A DNA stretch of 5,922 nt from Polaromonas sp. (GCA_028292345.1 JAQGMN010000208.1:1-5922); one strand, 5' to 3'. Counted from the stretch's first letter, positions 1 to 5,832 are shown. Made by a program: numbers and translations. Notes: generated by a model not told the origin, from the letters alone.

Positions 1-19
1 CCCTGCAAAGGCTGGCGCC

Positions 20-1363
20 TCAATCCCCGCCATGCAGCTTGGCATGGATGCGCCGGATGTTGCGCCAGACCAGCCACAGCACCAGCGGAATCGCGGCGCC
101 GACCACGATCTCGGGATTCACCGGCGCGCCCGCCGCCTTCGCCGCCTTGCCGCCGTAGAGCAGCAGGCTGATCACGTAATACGAAATGGCGGCTATCGAC
201 AGGCCTTCGACCGTGGACTGCAGGCGCAGTTGCAGCTCCTGGCCGCGCGTGAGCTTTTCCAGCAGGATCTGGTTCTGGGTTTCGGTGGCAATGTCCACCC
301 GGGTGCGCAGCAAGGCGCTGGTGCGCGTCACCCGCTCCGACAGCGAACCCAGGCGCTGCGCCGTGGCGGCCACCGTCGCAATCGCGGGCGACAGCCGGCG
401 CTGCATGAATTCGCTCAGGGTCTGGGTGCCGGAAATCGGCTTTTCGCGCAGTTCCGTCAGGCGCTGGCCGACCAGCGTGTTGTAGGCGCGGGTGGCCGAA
501 AACCGGTAGATGTGCTCGGCCGTGGCGCGTTCGACCCGCGCCGCCAGCGACACCAGCGTGTCGAGCAGTTCCTGGTCGGACGCCGATTTGCCTTCAAGCC
601 GGGCGGTGATGTCGGCCAGCGCGCCTTCGGCCTCGGACAGCATGGGCGCGAGCTGCTTGACCACCGGCAGGCCACGCAACGCCATCAGCCGGTAGATCTC
701 GACTTCGAGCAGCCGCTGCGAAATGCGGCCGGCGCGGCTTTCGCTGGTGCCGGGCGCGGCCACCACCAGCATGCGCTCGAAGCCGTCGGCGCCGATCTGA
801 AAATCCGTCACCGCCCACGAATGACCGTGGCCGAGCTGCGAGGCGATCACCCGGCGGCCGCCAAACCAGGCTTGCGCCTGGCCCATCAGCGCCACTGCAT
901 CGTTCAGTTCGCCCTCCACCATCACCAGCTGGATGGCCGACACCGTTCGCCCCGGAATGCCGCGCAGCCAGTCGGGCGCAACCGCCATGCTGGACAGCAG
1001 TTCGGGCTCCCGCGCGCCCAGCAGCGCGCGCTCAGTCAGCGCCTGGACGATAGAGTAACGGGTGAATTCAGTGTGGCGCTCCCACTTGACGGTGTGGTTG
1101 CCGCACGGCAGGCGCAGAAAGTTGCCCTGCAGGCGCTCGGGCGGCAGTTCCGACTGGCCGGTCAGGCGCCGCAGGTGGTCGCATTCCTGCTCGCGGCTGA
1201 TGCCCGCATTGAGCACCGCCACCTGCACGATCAGCGCCGGCAGCCGCACCCGCGCGGGCGGCCGGGCATGCACCTCGTTGTGCAGCAGGGCGCGGTGCGG
1301 ATCGTCCGGCGGCAAGTAGCTGGCTGGCGGCAGCGGGGAAGCAGTCGGCGGGTTGAAAGCCAT
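20..1363 (-). CDS. DUF3422 family membrane-anchored protein
   Basis: A 447-residue protein of unknown function that I place in the DUF3422 family, mainly by its N-terminal signature LLHNEVHARPP (residues 27-37) and its length. Residues 40-240 look like a soluble alpha/beta region. Residues 240-385 are rich in Leu, Arg, Glu and Gln and probably form long helices or a coiled coil. Two hydrophobic segments follow (about 387-404 and 419-433), separated by a short Ala/Gly/Lys linker, and the protein ends in a basic tail (RNIRRIHAKLH). This suggests a cytoplasmic domain held to the inner membrane by a C-terminal hairpin, an inference from hydrophobicity. I chose the ATG at 1363 because AAGAAG lies 10 bases upstream and homologues begin shortly before the HNEVHARPP motif. 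In-frame starts at 1390 and 1417 would add a Lys/Cys-rich stretch that looks untranslated. The HNH gene lies 77 bases upstream on the same strand with no convincing terminator between, so cotranscription is possible. Confidence 0.88.
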   Translation of the reverse strand: MAFNPPTASPLPPASYLPPDDPHRALLHNEVHARPPARVRLPALIVQVAVLNAGISREQECDHLRRLTGQSELPPERLQGNFLRLPCGNHTVKWERHTEFTRYSIVQALTERALLGAREPELLSSMAVAPDWLRGIPGRTVSAIQLVMVEGELNDAVALMGQAQAWFGGRRVIASQLGHGHSWAVTDFQIGADGFERMLVVAAPGTSESRAGRISQRLLEVEIYRLMALRGLPVVKQLAPMLSEAEGALADITARLEGKSASDQELLDTLVSLAARVERATAEHIYRFSATRAYNTLVGQRLTELREKPISGTQTLSEFMQRRLSPAIATVAATAQRLGSLSERVTRTSALLRTRVDIATETQNQILLEKLTRGQELQLRLQSTVEGLSIAAISYYVISLLLYGGKAAKAAGAPVNPEIVVGAAIPLVLWLVWRNIRRIHAKLHGGD

Positions 1364-1382
1364 GGGAAAACACTTCTTTTTT

Positions 1383-1435
1383 AATAGCATGCATCGCCCA
1401 AGCAGCGGGCGGAACACGGCTTTTTTACTTTAAAT
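1383..1435 (+). repeat. Possible second, diverged copy of the same intergenic repeat
   Basis: This 53-base stretch holds the same landmarks in the same order and nearly the same spacing as the copy at 5779-5829: ATAGC, TGC..CGC, GGGC, a T-run, then an ACTTTAAAT end (52 versus 51 bases from ATAGC to AAAT). It contains a small stem CGCCC/GGGCG (1395-1411). It fills most of the gap between the HNH and DUF3422 genes and so forms the leader of the latter. Similarity is by eye and could be partly chance. Confidence 0.3.
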
Positions 1436-1440
1436 ATGGC

Positions 1441-1731
1441 TCAGTCAAACCTGTGCATGGCCACCGTCGCCTTGCCACGCTCCACCTGACCCGGCAAGGT
1501 GCTTGAGACCGGTACCCGGCCCACCGCATGGCGCTGGCCGTTGCAGACTTCATGGCTGATGGCCAGGTTCTCGGCGTGGCTGTTGCCGCCTTCGCACAGG
1601 GGCTGGATGTGCTCCAGCGTGGCGGCCTCTGGCGTGACATGCTGTCCGCAGACCCAGCACGGCACCACGCCATGCAACTGGCGTGCCACGGTTCTGTACA
1701 TCTTGATGCGGAGGTGTCTCAAACTGCTCAT
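1441..1731 (-). CDS. Small HNH endonuclease-family protein
   Basis: A 96-residue protein that is almost only an HNH (beta-beta-alpha-metal) nuclease domain. CxxC (Cys25, Cys28) is followed by LEHI, with His41 as the probable catalytic first His, then GGN (Asn50), ENL (Asn55) and HEVCN (His60, Cys63, Asn64). In many relatives the zinc knuckle is CxxC...CxxC; here His60 stands where the third Cys is usual, giving a probable CCHC site. HNH proteins of this size usually nick or cut DNA, but no specificity can be read from the sequence. No methyltransferase, phage, intron or toxin partner is nearby, so it is an orphan. The ATG at 1731 gives a plausible start (MSSLRHLRIK) but has no clear Shine-Dalgarno. 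Alternatives are ATG at 1701, which still keeps the whole HNH core, and TTG at 1794. It is divergent from bfr and lies upstream of the DUF3422 gene on the same strand. Confidence 0.82.
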   Translation of the reverse strand: MSSLRHLRIKMYRTVARQLHGVVPCWVCGQHVTPEAATLEHIQPLCEGGNSHAENLAISHEVCNGQRHAVGRVPVSSTLPGQVERGKATVAMHRFD

Positions 1732-1806
1732 GCGGGGGATTTTGCTGCAAAACACGCGCCTTCCGGCTCGATGCGAGGGGAAGCGGTCGCGCAATTGGCA
1801 TTTGGG

Positions 1807-1835
1807 TTGCCTGAGGCCGCCGGCATGCCGACAAT
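1807..1835 (+). promoter_or_regulatory. Candidate sigma-70 promoter of bfr
   Basis: TTGCCT (1807-1812, 4 of 6 to consensus) and GACAAT (1830-1835, 4 of 6) are separated by exactly 17 bases. They would start a transcript near 1842, giving a leader of about 24 bases. A perfect 10-bp palindrome, CGGCATGCCG (1821-1830), fills the end of the spacer and could be a protein site or chance in GC-rich DNA. I see no Fur-box-like sequence here. This is a consensus match only. Confidence 0.35.
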
Positions 1836-1865
1836 AGCGCCTTTACCCAACATCAAAGGATTGCC

Positions 1866-2342
1866 ATGAAAGGCGACGCCCAAGTCATTTTTTTCCTGCA
1901 GGCCCAGCTGAAGAACGAGCTGACCGCCATCAACCAGTATTTCCTGCATTACCGCATGTACAAGCACTGGGGCCTGGACAAGCTGGCCAAGAAGGAATAC
2001 GAGGAATCCATCGGCGAGATGAAGCATGCCGACCGGCTGATGGACCGCCTGTTCATGCTGGACGCCCTGCCCAACCTGCAGGACCTGGGCAAGCTGATGA
2101 TTGGCGAGGACGTGCTGGAAGTGCTCAATTGCGACCTGAAGCTGGAGTCGGCCGCGCAGGTCACGGTCAAGGACGGCATGGCGCATTGCGAAACCGTGCG
2201 TGACTACGTATCGCGCGATCTGCTGCAGGACATTCTGAACGACACCGAGGAGCACATCGACTTCCTCGAAACCCAGATCGAGCTGGCCGGCAAGGTCGGC
2301 ATCCAGAACTACCTGCAGAGCCAGATGGGCGAGCTGAGCTGA
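1866..2342 (+). CDS. bfr: Bacterioferritin (heme-binding type)
   Basis: A 158-residue bacterioferritin, the same length as E. coli Bfr and collinear with it without gaps. The family forms 24-subunit cytoplasmic shells that oxidise Fe(II) and store it as ferric mineral, with heme between subunit pairs. Visible are the start MKGD, NELTAINQYFLH, Met52 (heme ligand) in EMKHAD, and LPNLQDLGKL. Ferroxidase-centre residues Glu18, Glu51, His54, Glu94 and His130 are present, with Tyr25 nearby. Glu127 of E. coli is replaced by Thr (NDTEEHID), so the di-iron site lacks one bridging carboxylate unless a neighbouring Glu (128 or 129) substitutes. The ATG has a strong Shine-Dalgarno (AAAGGA, 1855-1860, 5-base spacing). 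A Rho-independent terminator follows, so the gene is probably transcribed alone. No bacterioferritin-associated ferredoxin (bfd) gene adjoins it. Met52 and overall identity separate it from the non-heme ferritin Ftn. Confidence 0.96.
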   Translation: MKGDAQVIFFLQAQLKNELTAINQYFLHYRMYKHWGLDKLAKKEYEESIGEMKHADRLMDRLFMLDALPNLQDLGKLMIGEDVLEVLNCDLKLESAAQVTVKDGMAHCETVRDYVSRDLLQDILNDTEEHIDFLETQIELAGKVGIQNYLQSQMGELS

Positions 2343-2354
2343 GGACGAAGCCCG

Positions 2355-2381
2355 GCCGCCGCTTCATCCAGCAGCGGCGGC
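2355..2381 (+). other. GC-rich 9-bp hairpin after bfr
   Basis: GCCGCCGCT (2355-2363) and AGCGGCGGC (2373-2381) are perfect inverted arms with a 9-base loop. It starts 13 bases after the bfr stop and has no T-run of its own. It may protect the 3' end of the bfr message or simply lie ahead of the real terminator. Confidence 0.55.
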
Positions 2382-2393
2382 AGCGGACAACCC

Positions 2394-2421
2394 GGGGGCC
2401 TCTGGCCCTTTTGTTGTTTTT
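2394..2421 (+). terminator. Rho-independent terminator of bfr
   Basis: GGGCC (2396-2400), loop TCT, GGCCC (2404-2408), extendable by two G-T pairs, then a T-rich tract TTTTGTTGTTTTT (2409-2421). This is a textbook intrinsic terminator in the bfr direction and separates bfr from the iron-regulated promoter of the receptor gene. Confidence 0.85.
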
Positions 2422-2465
2422 AGGCGTCAAGCCAGACAAATGGTGCTTTTTGCTGTCGAAGGTCA

Positions 2466-2494
2466 TTACGAATCATTCTCATTCGTTATAAAAT
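2466..2494 (+). promoter_or_regulatory. Probable promoter of receptor-piuC operon
   Basis: The -10 element is TAAAAT (2489-2494) or the overlapping TATAAA (2487-2492), each 5 of 6 to consensus. With TAAAAT and a 17-base spacer the -35 would be TTACGA (2466-2471), only 3 of 6. The Fur box fills the space between the two elements. Transcription would start near 2500, leaving a leader of roughly 115 bases before the TTG start at 2617. The -10 element and Fur overlap are good evidence; the -35 is weak. Confidence 0.5.
2467..2486 (+). promoter_or_regulatory. Fur box upstream of the siderophore receptor
   Basis: The stretch ACGAATCATTCTCATTCGT (2468-2486) is a 19-bp inverted repeat (ACGAAT/ATTCGT around 7 bases). 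Its reverse strand contains AATGAGAATGATT, the form commonly seen in Fur sites of proteobacteria. It sits directly on the predicted promoter and in front of a TonB-dependent receptor, a typical Fur target. Predicted effect: Fur-Fe(II) blocks transcription of the receptor (and probably piuC) when iron is sufficient. Confidence 0.78.
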
Positions 2495-2604
2495 CGACAC
2501 TCAATCCACGAGCCAGCCAACTCGCGTCCACCAAGGATGGTTTCGAGCACAGCCAAGCCATTTTCTGTCAACCGGTCAACCGCCACCAAGGCGGAACCCT
2601 GCTT

Positions 2605-2608
2605 GGAG
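2605..2608 (+). promoter_or_regulatory. Shine-Dalgarno deciding the receptor start
   Basis: GGAG (within TTGGAG) lies 8 bases before TTG at 2617-2619, in the receptor frame. No in-frame ATG exists between the promoter and the codon inside the signal-peptide hydrophobic core (2752), so this TTG is the best supported start. Confidence 0.6.
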
Positions 2609-2616
2609 CCCTTCCT

Positions 2617-4899
2617 TTGGCACACCCTTCCGCACGCCCTGCTCGCACCCGGCGCATCGCAGCTTCTCGCCCTGACGGCATCACGATCCGTTCATCCAGC
2701 GCCGAGGCCAGACCATCGTCCGAGCGGGCGCTGCTGCCGCTGGGCGCGCTGATGCTGGCCGCTTCCGTTTCCGGCTGGGCGCAAAGCACGGCGCCCGACA
2801 CCGTTGCCCCGGCCACCGCAGGCACAACGCAGGTCGAAGGCAAGTCCCTGGCGCCCGTCACCGTGACCGGAACCCGCGACCGGGCGGCGCAGACCTACCA
2901 GAGCGGCATTACCAGCGTCGGCAAGATGCCGGTGCCGGCCAAGGACATTCCGCAGTCGCTGACGGTGGTCAATGAAAAGCTGATCCACGACCAGGGCAAG
3001 GACAGCTTCAAGAGCGCATTGGAAAACGTCGTCGGCATCACCTTCGAAGCCGGCGAAGGCGGCCGGGTTGGCGACAACATCCGGCTGCGCGGCTTCAGCG
3101 CTGCGGGCGACATCTACCTGGACGGCATGCGCGACATTGCGCAGTACAACCGCGACGTGTTCAATGTGGAGCGTGTCGAGGTGCTGCGCGGCGCGGCGTC
3201 GATGCTGTTCGGGCGCGGCTCGACCGGCGGCATCATCAACCAGGTCAGCAAGCAGGCGCGGCCGATCACCGAGCAGGAAGTCAACGCGACGGTTGGCACC
3301 AACGGCTACCAGCGCTATCAGGGCGATTTCAACTTCAAGCTCGAAGGCGACGCCGCCCTGCGCATCAACGCCATGGCCACCGACGGCGACGGGCGCGGCG
3401 ACAATGCCGGCGCTTCCACGCACCGGCGCGGGCTGGCGCTGGACTACCGGCTGGGCATCGGCACGGCCAACGAATTCGAGATCAGCTACTACCACCTGCA
3501 TTACAACGACAAGCCGGACTGGGGTTTTGCGTGGCTTGAAGGCAAGCCGGCGCCCTCGCCCACCAACAACTACTGGTACGGCCTGGACAGCGACTTCCAG
3601 AACGACAAGGCCGATGCGCTGACCCTGTCGCACATCCACCGCTGGACCGACGGCAGCAGCCTGAAAACCACCGTGCGCGACGGCTACTACTCGCGTGCCA
3701 TGTGGGCCACCCAATCGAGCTTTGGCGCCGGCACCACCGGCCTGAACCTCAATCCGAACACGCTGGTCAACCGCCGCACCAATGCCAAGTCGGGCGAGGA
3801 ACACCACACCTTTTTGCAAACCGACTACCTGACGACGACCCACTGGTTTGGCCGCAAGAACAGTTTGCTGGTCGGCGCCGAATACGCGGTTGAAAAATCC
3901 AGCCGCTCGACCTATCCGCTGCTGGCGGCTGCAAAACCCGCCACGACGGTCGGCAACCCCGGCAGCACCGGCATCGGCGGCAACCTGACCGAGCGGCTGG
4001 CCACGGAATTCAAGGCCACGACGCTGGGCCTGTATGTGCAGGACACCATCGAGATCGCCCCCGACTGGAAGCTGGTCGGCGGCCTGCGCCTGGACAACTT
4101 CAAGGGCGACTACGAGCGCACCGGCAACACCGCGCCCAACAACACGCCGCTGTCGCGCTCCGACACGCTGCTGAGCAAGCGGCTGGGACTGATGTACCAG
4201 CCGAACGAGGAAGTCAGCTACTACGCGGCTTACGGAACGTCGTTCAACACCTCGGGCGACCTGTACCAGTTTGATCCGCAGTCGGCCAACACGCCTCCAG
4301 AAAGCAGCCGCAACATGGAAATCGGCGTCAAGTGGGAACTCTACGGCGGCGACCTGTCGGTGCGCACCGCCCTGGCGCGCACCGAAAAGTACAACGAACG
4401 CAACACCGACATCGACACGGCCAACGGCTCCTACCTGCTGTCGGGCAAGCGCCATACCGACGCGCTGGAGTTTGAAATCGCCGGCCGCATCACGCCGCAG
4501 TGGGATGTGTTCGCGGGCGTTGGCTTCTTGCGCGCGGTCATCGACAAGTCGGGCTCGAACGCGGCCGGCCAGCTCGAAGTCGGGCAAAACCCCGGCCTGA
4601 GCCCCAGCCGCCAGGCCAATTTGTTCACGACCTACCGCATTGGCGACAAGTGGCGCGTGGGCGGCGGCTTCACGGCGGTCAGCCAGAACAAGCCGGCCAA
4701 CAGCGTGACCAGCCTGAACCGCGCGCCGGGCTATGTCAAGGCCGATGCGCTGGTCGAATACCGCGTCAGCGAAGGCACCAGCGTCAAGATGAACATCGAC
4801 AACCTGACGGGCAAGGTGTACTACAACACGCTGTACCGGGGCTTTGCCGCGCCGGGCGACGAGCGCAGCGTCCGGCTGACGCTGACCAGCCGGTTCTGA
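2617..4899 (+). CDS. TonB-dependent siderophore receptor, Fiu/PiuA-like
   Basis: An outer-membrane receptor that imports a ferric siderophore using TonB-ExbB-ExbD energy. From the TTG start it has 760 residues. A long basic N-region (RPARTRR, 7-13) leads to a hydrophobic core (LLPLGALMLAASVSG, 39-53), with signal cleavage likely after Ala55 (GWA/QST). A TonB-box-like APVTVTG (79-85) follows, then the plug (about 105-212) with IPQSLTVV, IRLRGF, IYLDGMRD, RVEVLRG and LFGRGSTGGIINQVSK. The rest is a beta-barrel ending in the usual terminal Phe (LTLTSRF). There is no N-terminal signalling (STN/FecA-type) domain, so control is probably by Fur alone. YLDGMRD, NRDVFN, the PDWG segment and YGLDSD resemble E. 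coli Fiu, and the piuC/ybiX gene downstream supports a Fiu/PiuA role with catecholate-type siderophores; the actual ligand is inferred. The open frame extends to an ATG at 2440, but that lies before the promoter and inside the bfr terminator interval. Confidence 0.93.
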   Translation: MAHPSARPARTRRIAASRPDGITIRSSSAEARPSSERALLPLGALMLAASVSGWAQSTAPDTVAPATAGTTQVEGKSLAPVTVTGTRDRAAQTYQSGITSVGKMPVPAKDIPQSLTVVNEKLIHDQGKDSFKSALENVVGITFEAGEGGRVGDNIRLRGFSAAGDIYLDGMRDIAQYNRDVFNVERVEVLRGAASMLFGRGSTGGIINQVSKQARPITEQEVNATVGTNGYQRYQGDFNFKLEGDAALRINAMATDGDGRGDNAGASTHRRGLALDYRLGIGTANEFEISYYHLHYNDKPDWGFAWLEGKPAPSPTNNYWYGLDSDFQNDKADALTLSHIHRWTDGSSLKTTVRDGYYSRAMWATQSSFGAGTTGLNLNPNTLVNRRTNAKSGEEHHTFLQTDYLTTTHWFGRKNSLLVGAEYAVEKSSRSTYPLLAAAKPATTVGNPGSTGIGGNLTERLATEFKATTLGLYVQDTIEIAPDWKLVGGLRLDNFKGDYERTGNTAPNNTPLSRSDTLLSKRLGLMYQPNEEVSYYAAYGTSFNTSGDLYQFDPQSANTPPESSRNMEIGVKWELYGGDLSVRTALARTEKYNERNTDIDTANGSYLLSGKRHTDALEFEIAGRITPQWDVFAGVGFLRAVIDKSGSNAAGQLEVGQNPGLSPSRQANLFTTYRIGDKWRVGGGFTAVSQNKPANSVTSLNRAPGYVKADALVEYRVSEGTSVKMNIDNLTGKVYYNTLYRGFAAPGDERSVRLTLTSRF

Positions 4900-4905
4900 C
4901 ACCCC

Positions 4906-4925
4906 AGCGCCTGCCATCGGGCGCT
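4906..4925 (+). other. Short hairpin after receptor stop
   Basis: AGCGCC (4906-4911) and GGCGCT (4920-4925) form a 6-bp stem with an 8-base loop, 7 bases after the receptor stop. No T-run follows, so it is unlikely to be a full terminator; it could protect the receptor part of a joint message. Confidence 0.4.
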
Positions 4926-4934
4926 ATTGCAACC

Positions 4935-4967
4935 TCGGACATTCCGGATTCACGCCGCAATGTCCGA
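4935..4967 (+). repeat. Perfect 9-bp inverted repeat between receptor and piuC
   Basis: TCGGACATT (4935-4943) and AATGTCCGA (4959-4967) are exact inverted arms around a 15-base spacer. It ends 21 bases before the piuC ribosome-binding site. There is no T-run after it. It may be an mRNA hairpin that sets the ratio of receptor to PiuC, or a protein site; function unknown. Confidence 0.6.
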
Positions 4968-4999
4968 TTCCATTTGGAAACAGGAAATAGGAAATACCC

Positions 5000-5707
5000 A
5001 TGCTTCTTCGCATTCCCCAAGCTCTCCAGCCCGACGAACTCGCCCAGGTGCGCCAGCTGATCCTGGCAGCCGACTGGACCGATGGCCGCATCACCGCAGG
5101 CAGCCAGTCCGGCGCGGTCAAAAACAACCTGCAGTTGCCCGAAGACCTGCCAGCCGCCCAGCAGGCGCGCCACATCGTATCTAGGGCGCTGGCCCGCAAC
5201 CCGATGTTCGTGACCGGCGCGCTGCCCAAATCGGTCTATCCGCCGCTGTTCAACCGCTACGGCGGCGCCAGCAATTATTTTGGCGACCACATCGACAATG
5301 CCGTGCGCACCCATGCCGCCACGGCCCGCCATGTCCGAACCGACATCTCCTGCACGCTGTTTTTGAGCGAGCCGGCCAGCTACGACGGCGGCGAGCTGGT
5401 GGTGCAGGACACCTACGGTGAGCAGCGCATCAAGTTCGCAGCCGGCGACCTGGTGATGTACCCCGGCACCTCGGTGCACCGGGTCGAGCCGGTCACGCGC
5501 GGCGAGCGCCTGGCCTGCTTTTTCTGGATCGAGAGCATGGTCCGGGCCGACGCCCAGCGCCGGCTCCTGTATGAGATGGACATGGCCATCACGGCGTTGC
5601 GTGAAAAAGAAAAAGTTCAGGTAGCACGGGGCGCGGCCGAAAGCGCCGAGATCGTCCGGCTGACCGGCTGCTACCACAACCTGCTGCGGATGTGGGCTGA
5701 TGTGTGA
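5000..5707 (+). CDS. piuC: PiuC/YbiX family Fe(II)/2-oxoglutarate dioxygenase (PKHD-type hydroxylase)
   Basis: A 235-residue cytoplasmic protein of the PKHD-type (prolyl-4-hydroxylase-like) Fe(II)/2-oxoglutarate dioxygenase family, close to E. coli YbiX and Pseudomonas PiuC (about 225 residues). Visible are WTDGRITAG (26-34), VKNN (40-43), PLFNRY (82-87), and the iron facial triad His97-x-Asp99 (GDHID) with His160 (SVHRV). Arg170 (RGER) would hold 2-oxoglutarate. SYDGGELVV and AAGDLVMYPGTSVH are family hallmarks, and the C-terminal YHNLLRMWAD is conserved. All catalytic residues are intact; the true substrate is not known to me. The ATG has the Shine-Dalgarno AGGA (4989-4992, 7-base spacing) inside a doubled AGGAAAT. 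It lies 100 bases after the receptor with no strong terminator between, so it probably shares the Fur-controlled transcript. The repeated pairing of this family with Fiu/PiuA receptors points to a role in siderophore use, which is inference. Confidence 0.95.
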   Translation: MLLRIPQALQPDELAQVRQLILAADWTDGRITAGSQSGAVKNNLQLPEDLPAAQQARHIVSRALARNPMFVTGALPKSVYPPLFNRYGGASNYFGDHIDNAVRTHAATARHVRTDISCTLFLSEPASYDGGELVVQDTYGEQRIKFAAGDLVMYPGTSVHRVEPVTRGERLACFFWIESMVRADAQRRLLYEMDMAITALREKEKVQVARGAAESAEIVRLTGCYHNLLRMWADV

Positions 5708-5758
5708 CGTGGCGCGTTCCGCCAGTTTCGGTTAAGCCTTCAGCCAACCACGTTTTTT
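5707..5758 (+). terminator. Possible terminator after piuC
   Basis: ACGTGG (5707-5712) can pair with CCACGT (5748-5753) around a 35-base loop, or GGTT (5730-5733) with AACC (5746-5749). A run of six T (5753-5758) follows. A further small hairpin TGGCG/CGCCA lies at 5710-5724. The T-run suits an intrinsic terminator but the stems are weak or long-looped, so this is moderate evidence. Confidence 0.45.
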
Positions 5759-5766
5759 CATACACC

Positions 5767-5829
5767 GCTATCAATTAGATAGCTGCTTACGCATGCATTC
5801 ATTGGGCTAAGACTATTTTTGATTAAAAT
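5767..5829 (+). repeat. Comamonadaceae-type intergenic repeat element
   Basis: The element begins with the inverted repeat GCTATC-AATTA-GATAGC (5767-5783). It goes on through GCTGCTTACGC and a GGGCTAAGAC segment to an AT-rich end TATTTTTGATTAAAAT. From memory, short intergenic elements with a 'GATAGCTGCT-nGCGC ... GGGCT ... TTTGA' pattern recur many times in Acidovorax, Polaromonas and Rhodoferax genomes. I cannot confirm copy number here. No gene lies from 5708 to 5922; this repeat and the sites on either side are all I see there. Confidence 0.5.
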
Positions 5830-5832
5830 CAA
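5819..5832. promoter_or_regulatory. Perfect FNR/Anr-type binding palindrome
   Basis: TTGATTAAAATCAA matches the FNR/Anr consensus TTGAT-N4-ATCAA at all ten specified positions. Its centre (5825.5) is about 93 bases before the predicted start of the promoter at 5883-5912, a distance at which class I FNR sites can act. It overlaps the AT-rich end of the intergenic repeat, so it may be a by-product of that element. Confidence 0.5.

Noticed and set aside
32..1384. A 450-codon open frame on the plus strand opposite the DUF3422 gene
   Set aside because: The product is rich in Arg, Gln, His and Ala without any motif, typical of an antisense shadow; the minus strand holds the conserved family signature and membrane segments.
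1395..1426. CGCCC/GGGCG stem with a T-run on the plus strand as a terminator between HNH and DUF3422
   Set aside because: The T-run begins nine bases after the stem and faces the plus strand, whereas both adjacent genes are on the minus strand; no T-run follows the stem on that side.
1422..1448. TTGACT and TAAAAA on the minus strand as a promoter for DUF3422
   Set aside because: The spacer is only 15 bases and the -10 matches at 4 of 6, so it is too weak to list as a feature, although it remains possible.
2537..2752. ATG at 2537 with AAGG just before it, opening a 71-codon frame that could suggest a frameshifted receptor start
   Set aside because: The AAGG abuts the ATG with no spacing, the product shows no signal peptide, and the receptor frame is unbroken with a good TTG start at 2617.
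2692..4917. A 741-codon open frame on the minus strand opposite the receptor
   Set aside because: It is a composition shadow of the GC-rich receptor gene: low-complexity Ala/Val/Arg/Gly-rich product with no recognisable domain, while the plus strand encodes a complete receptor.
4784..5677. A 297-codon minus-strand open frame opposite piuC
   Set aside because: Antisense shadow of a gene with intact catalytic residues; it has no recognisable domain and runs across the intergenic hairpins.
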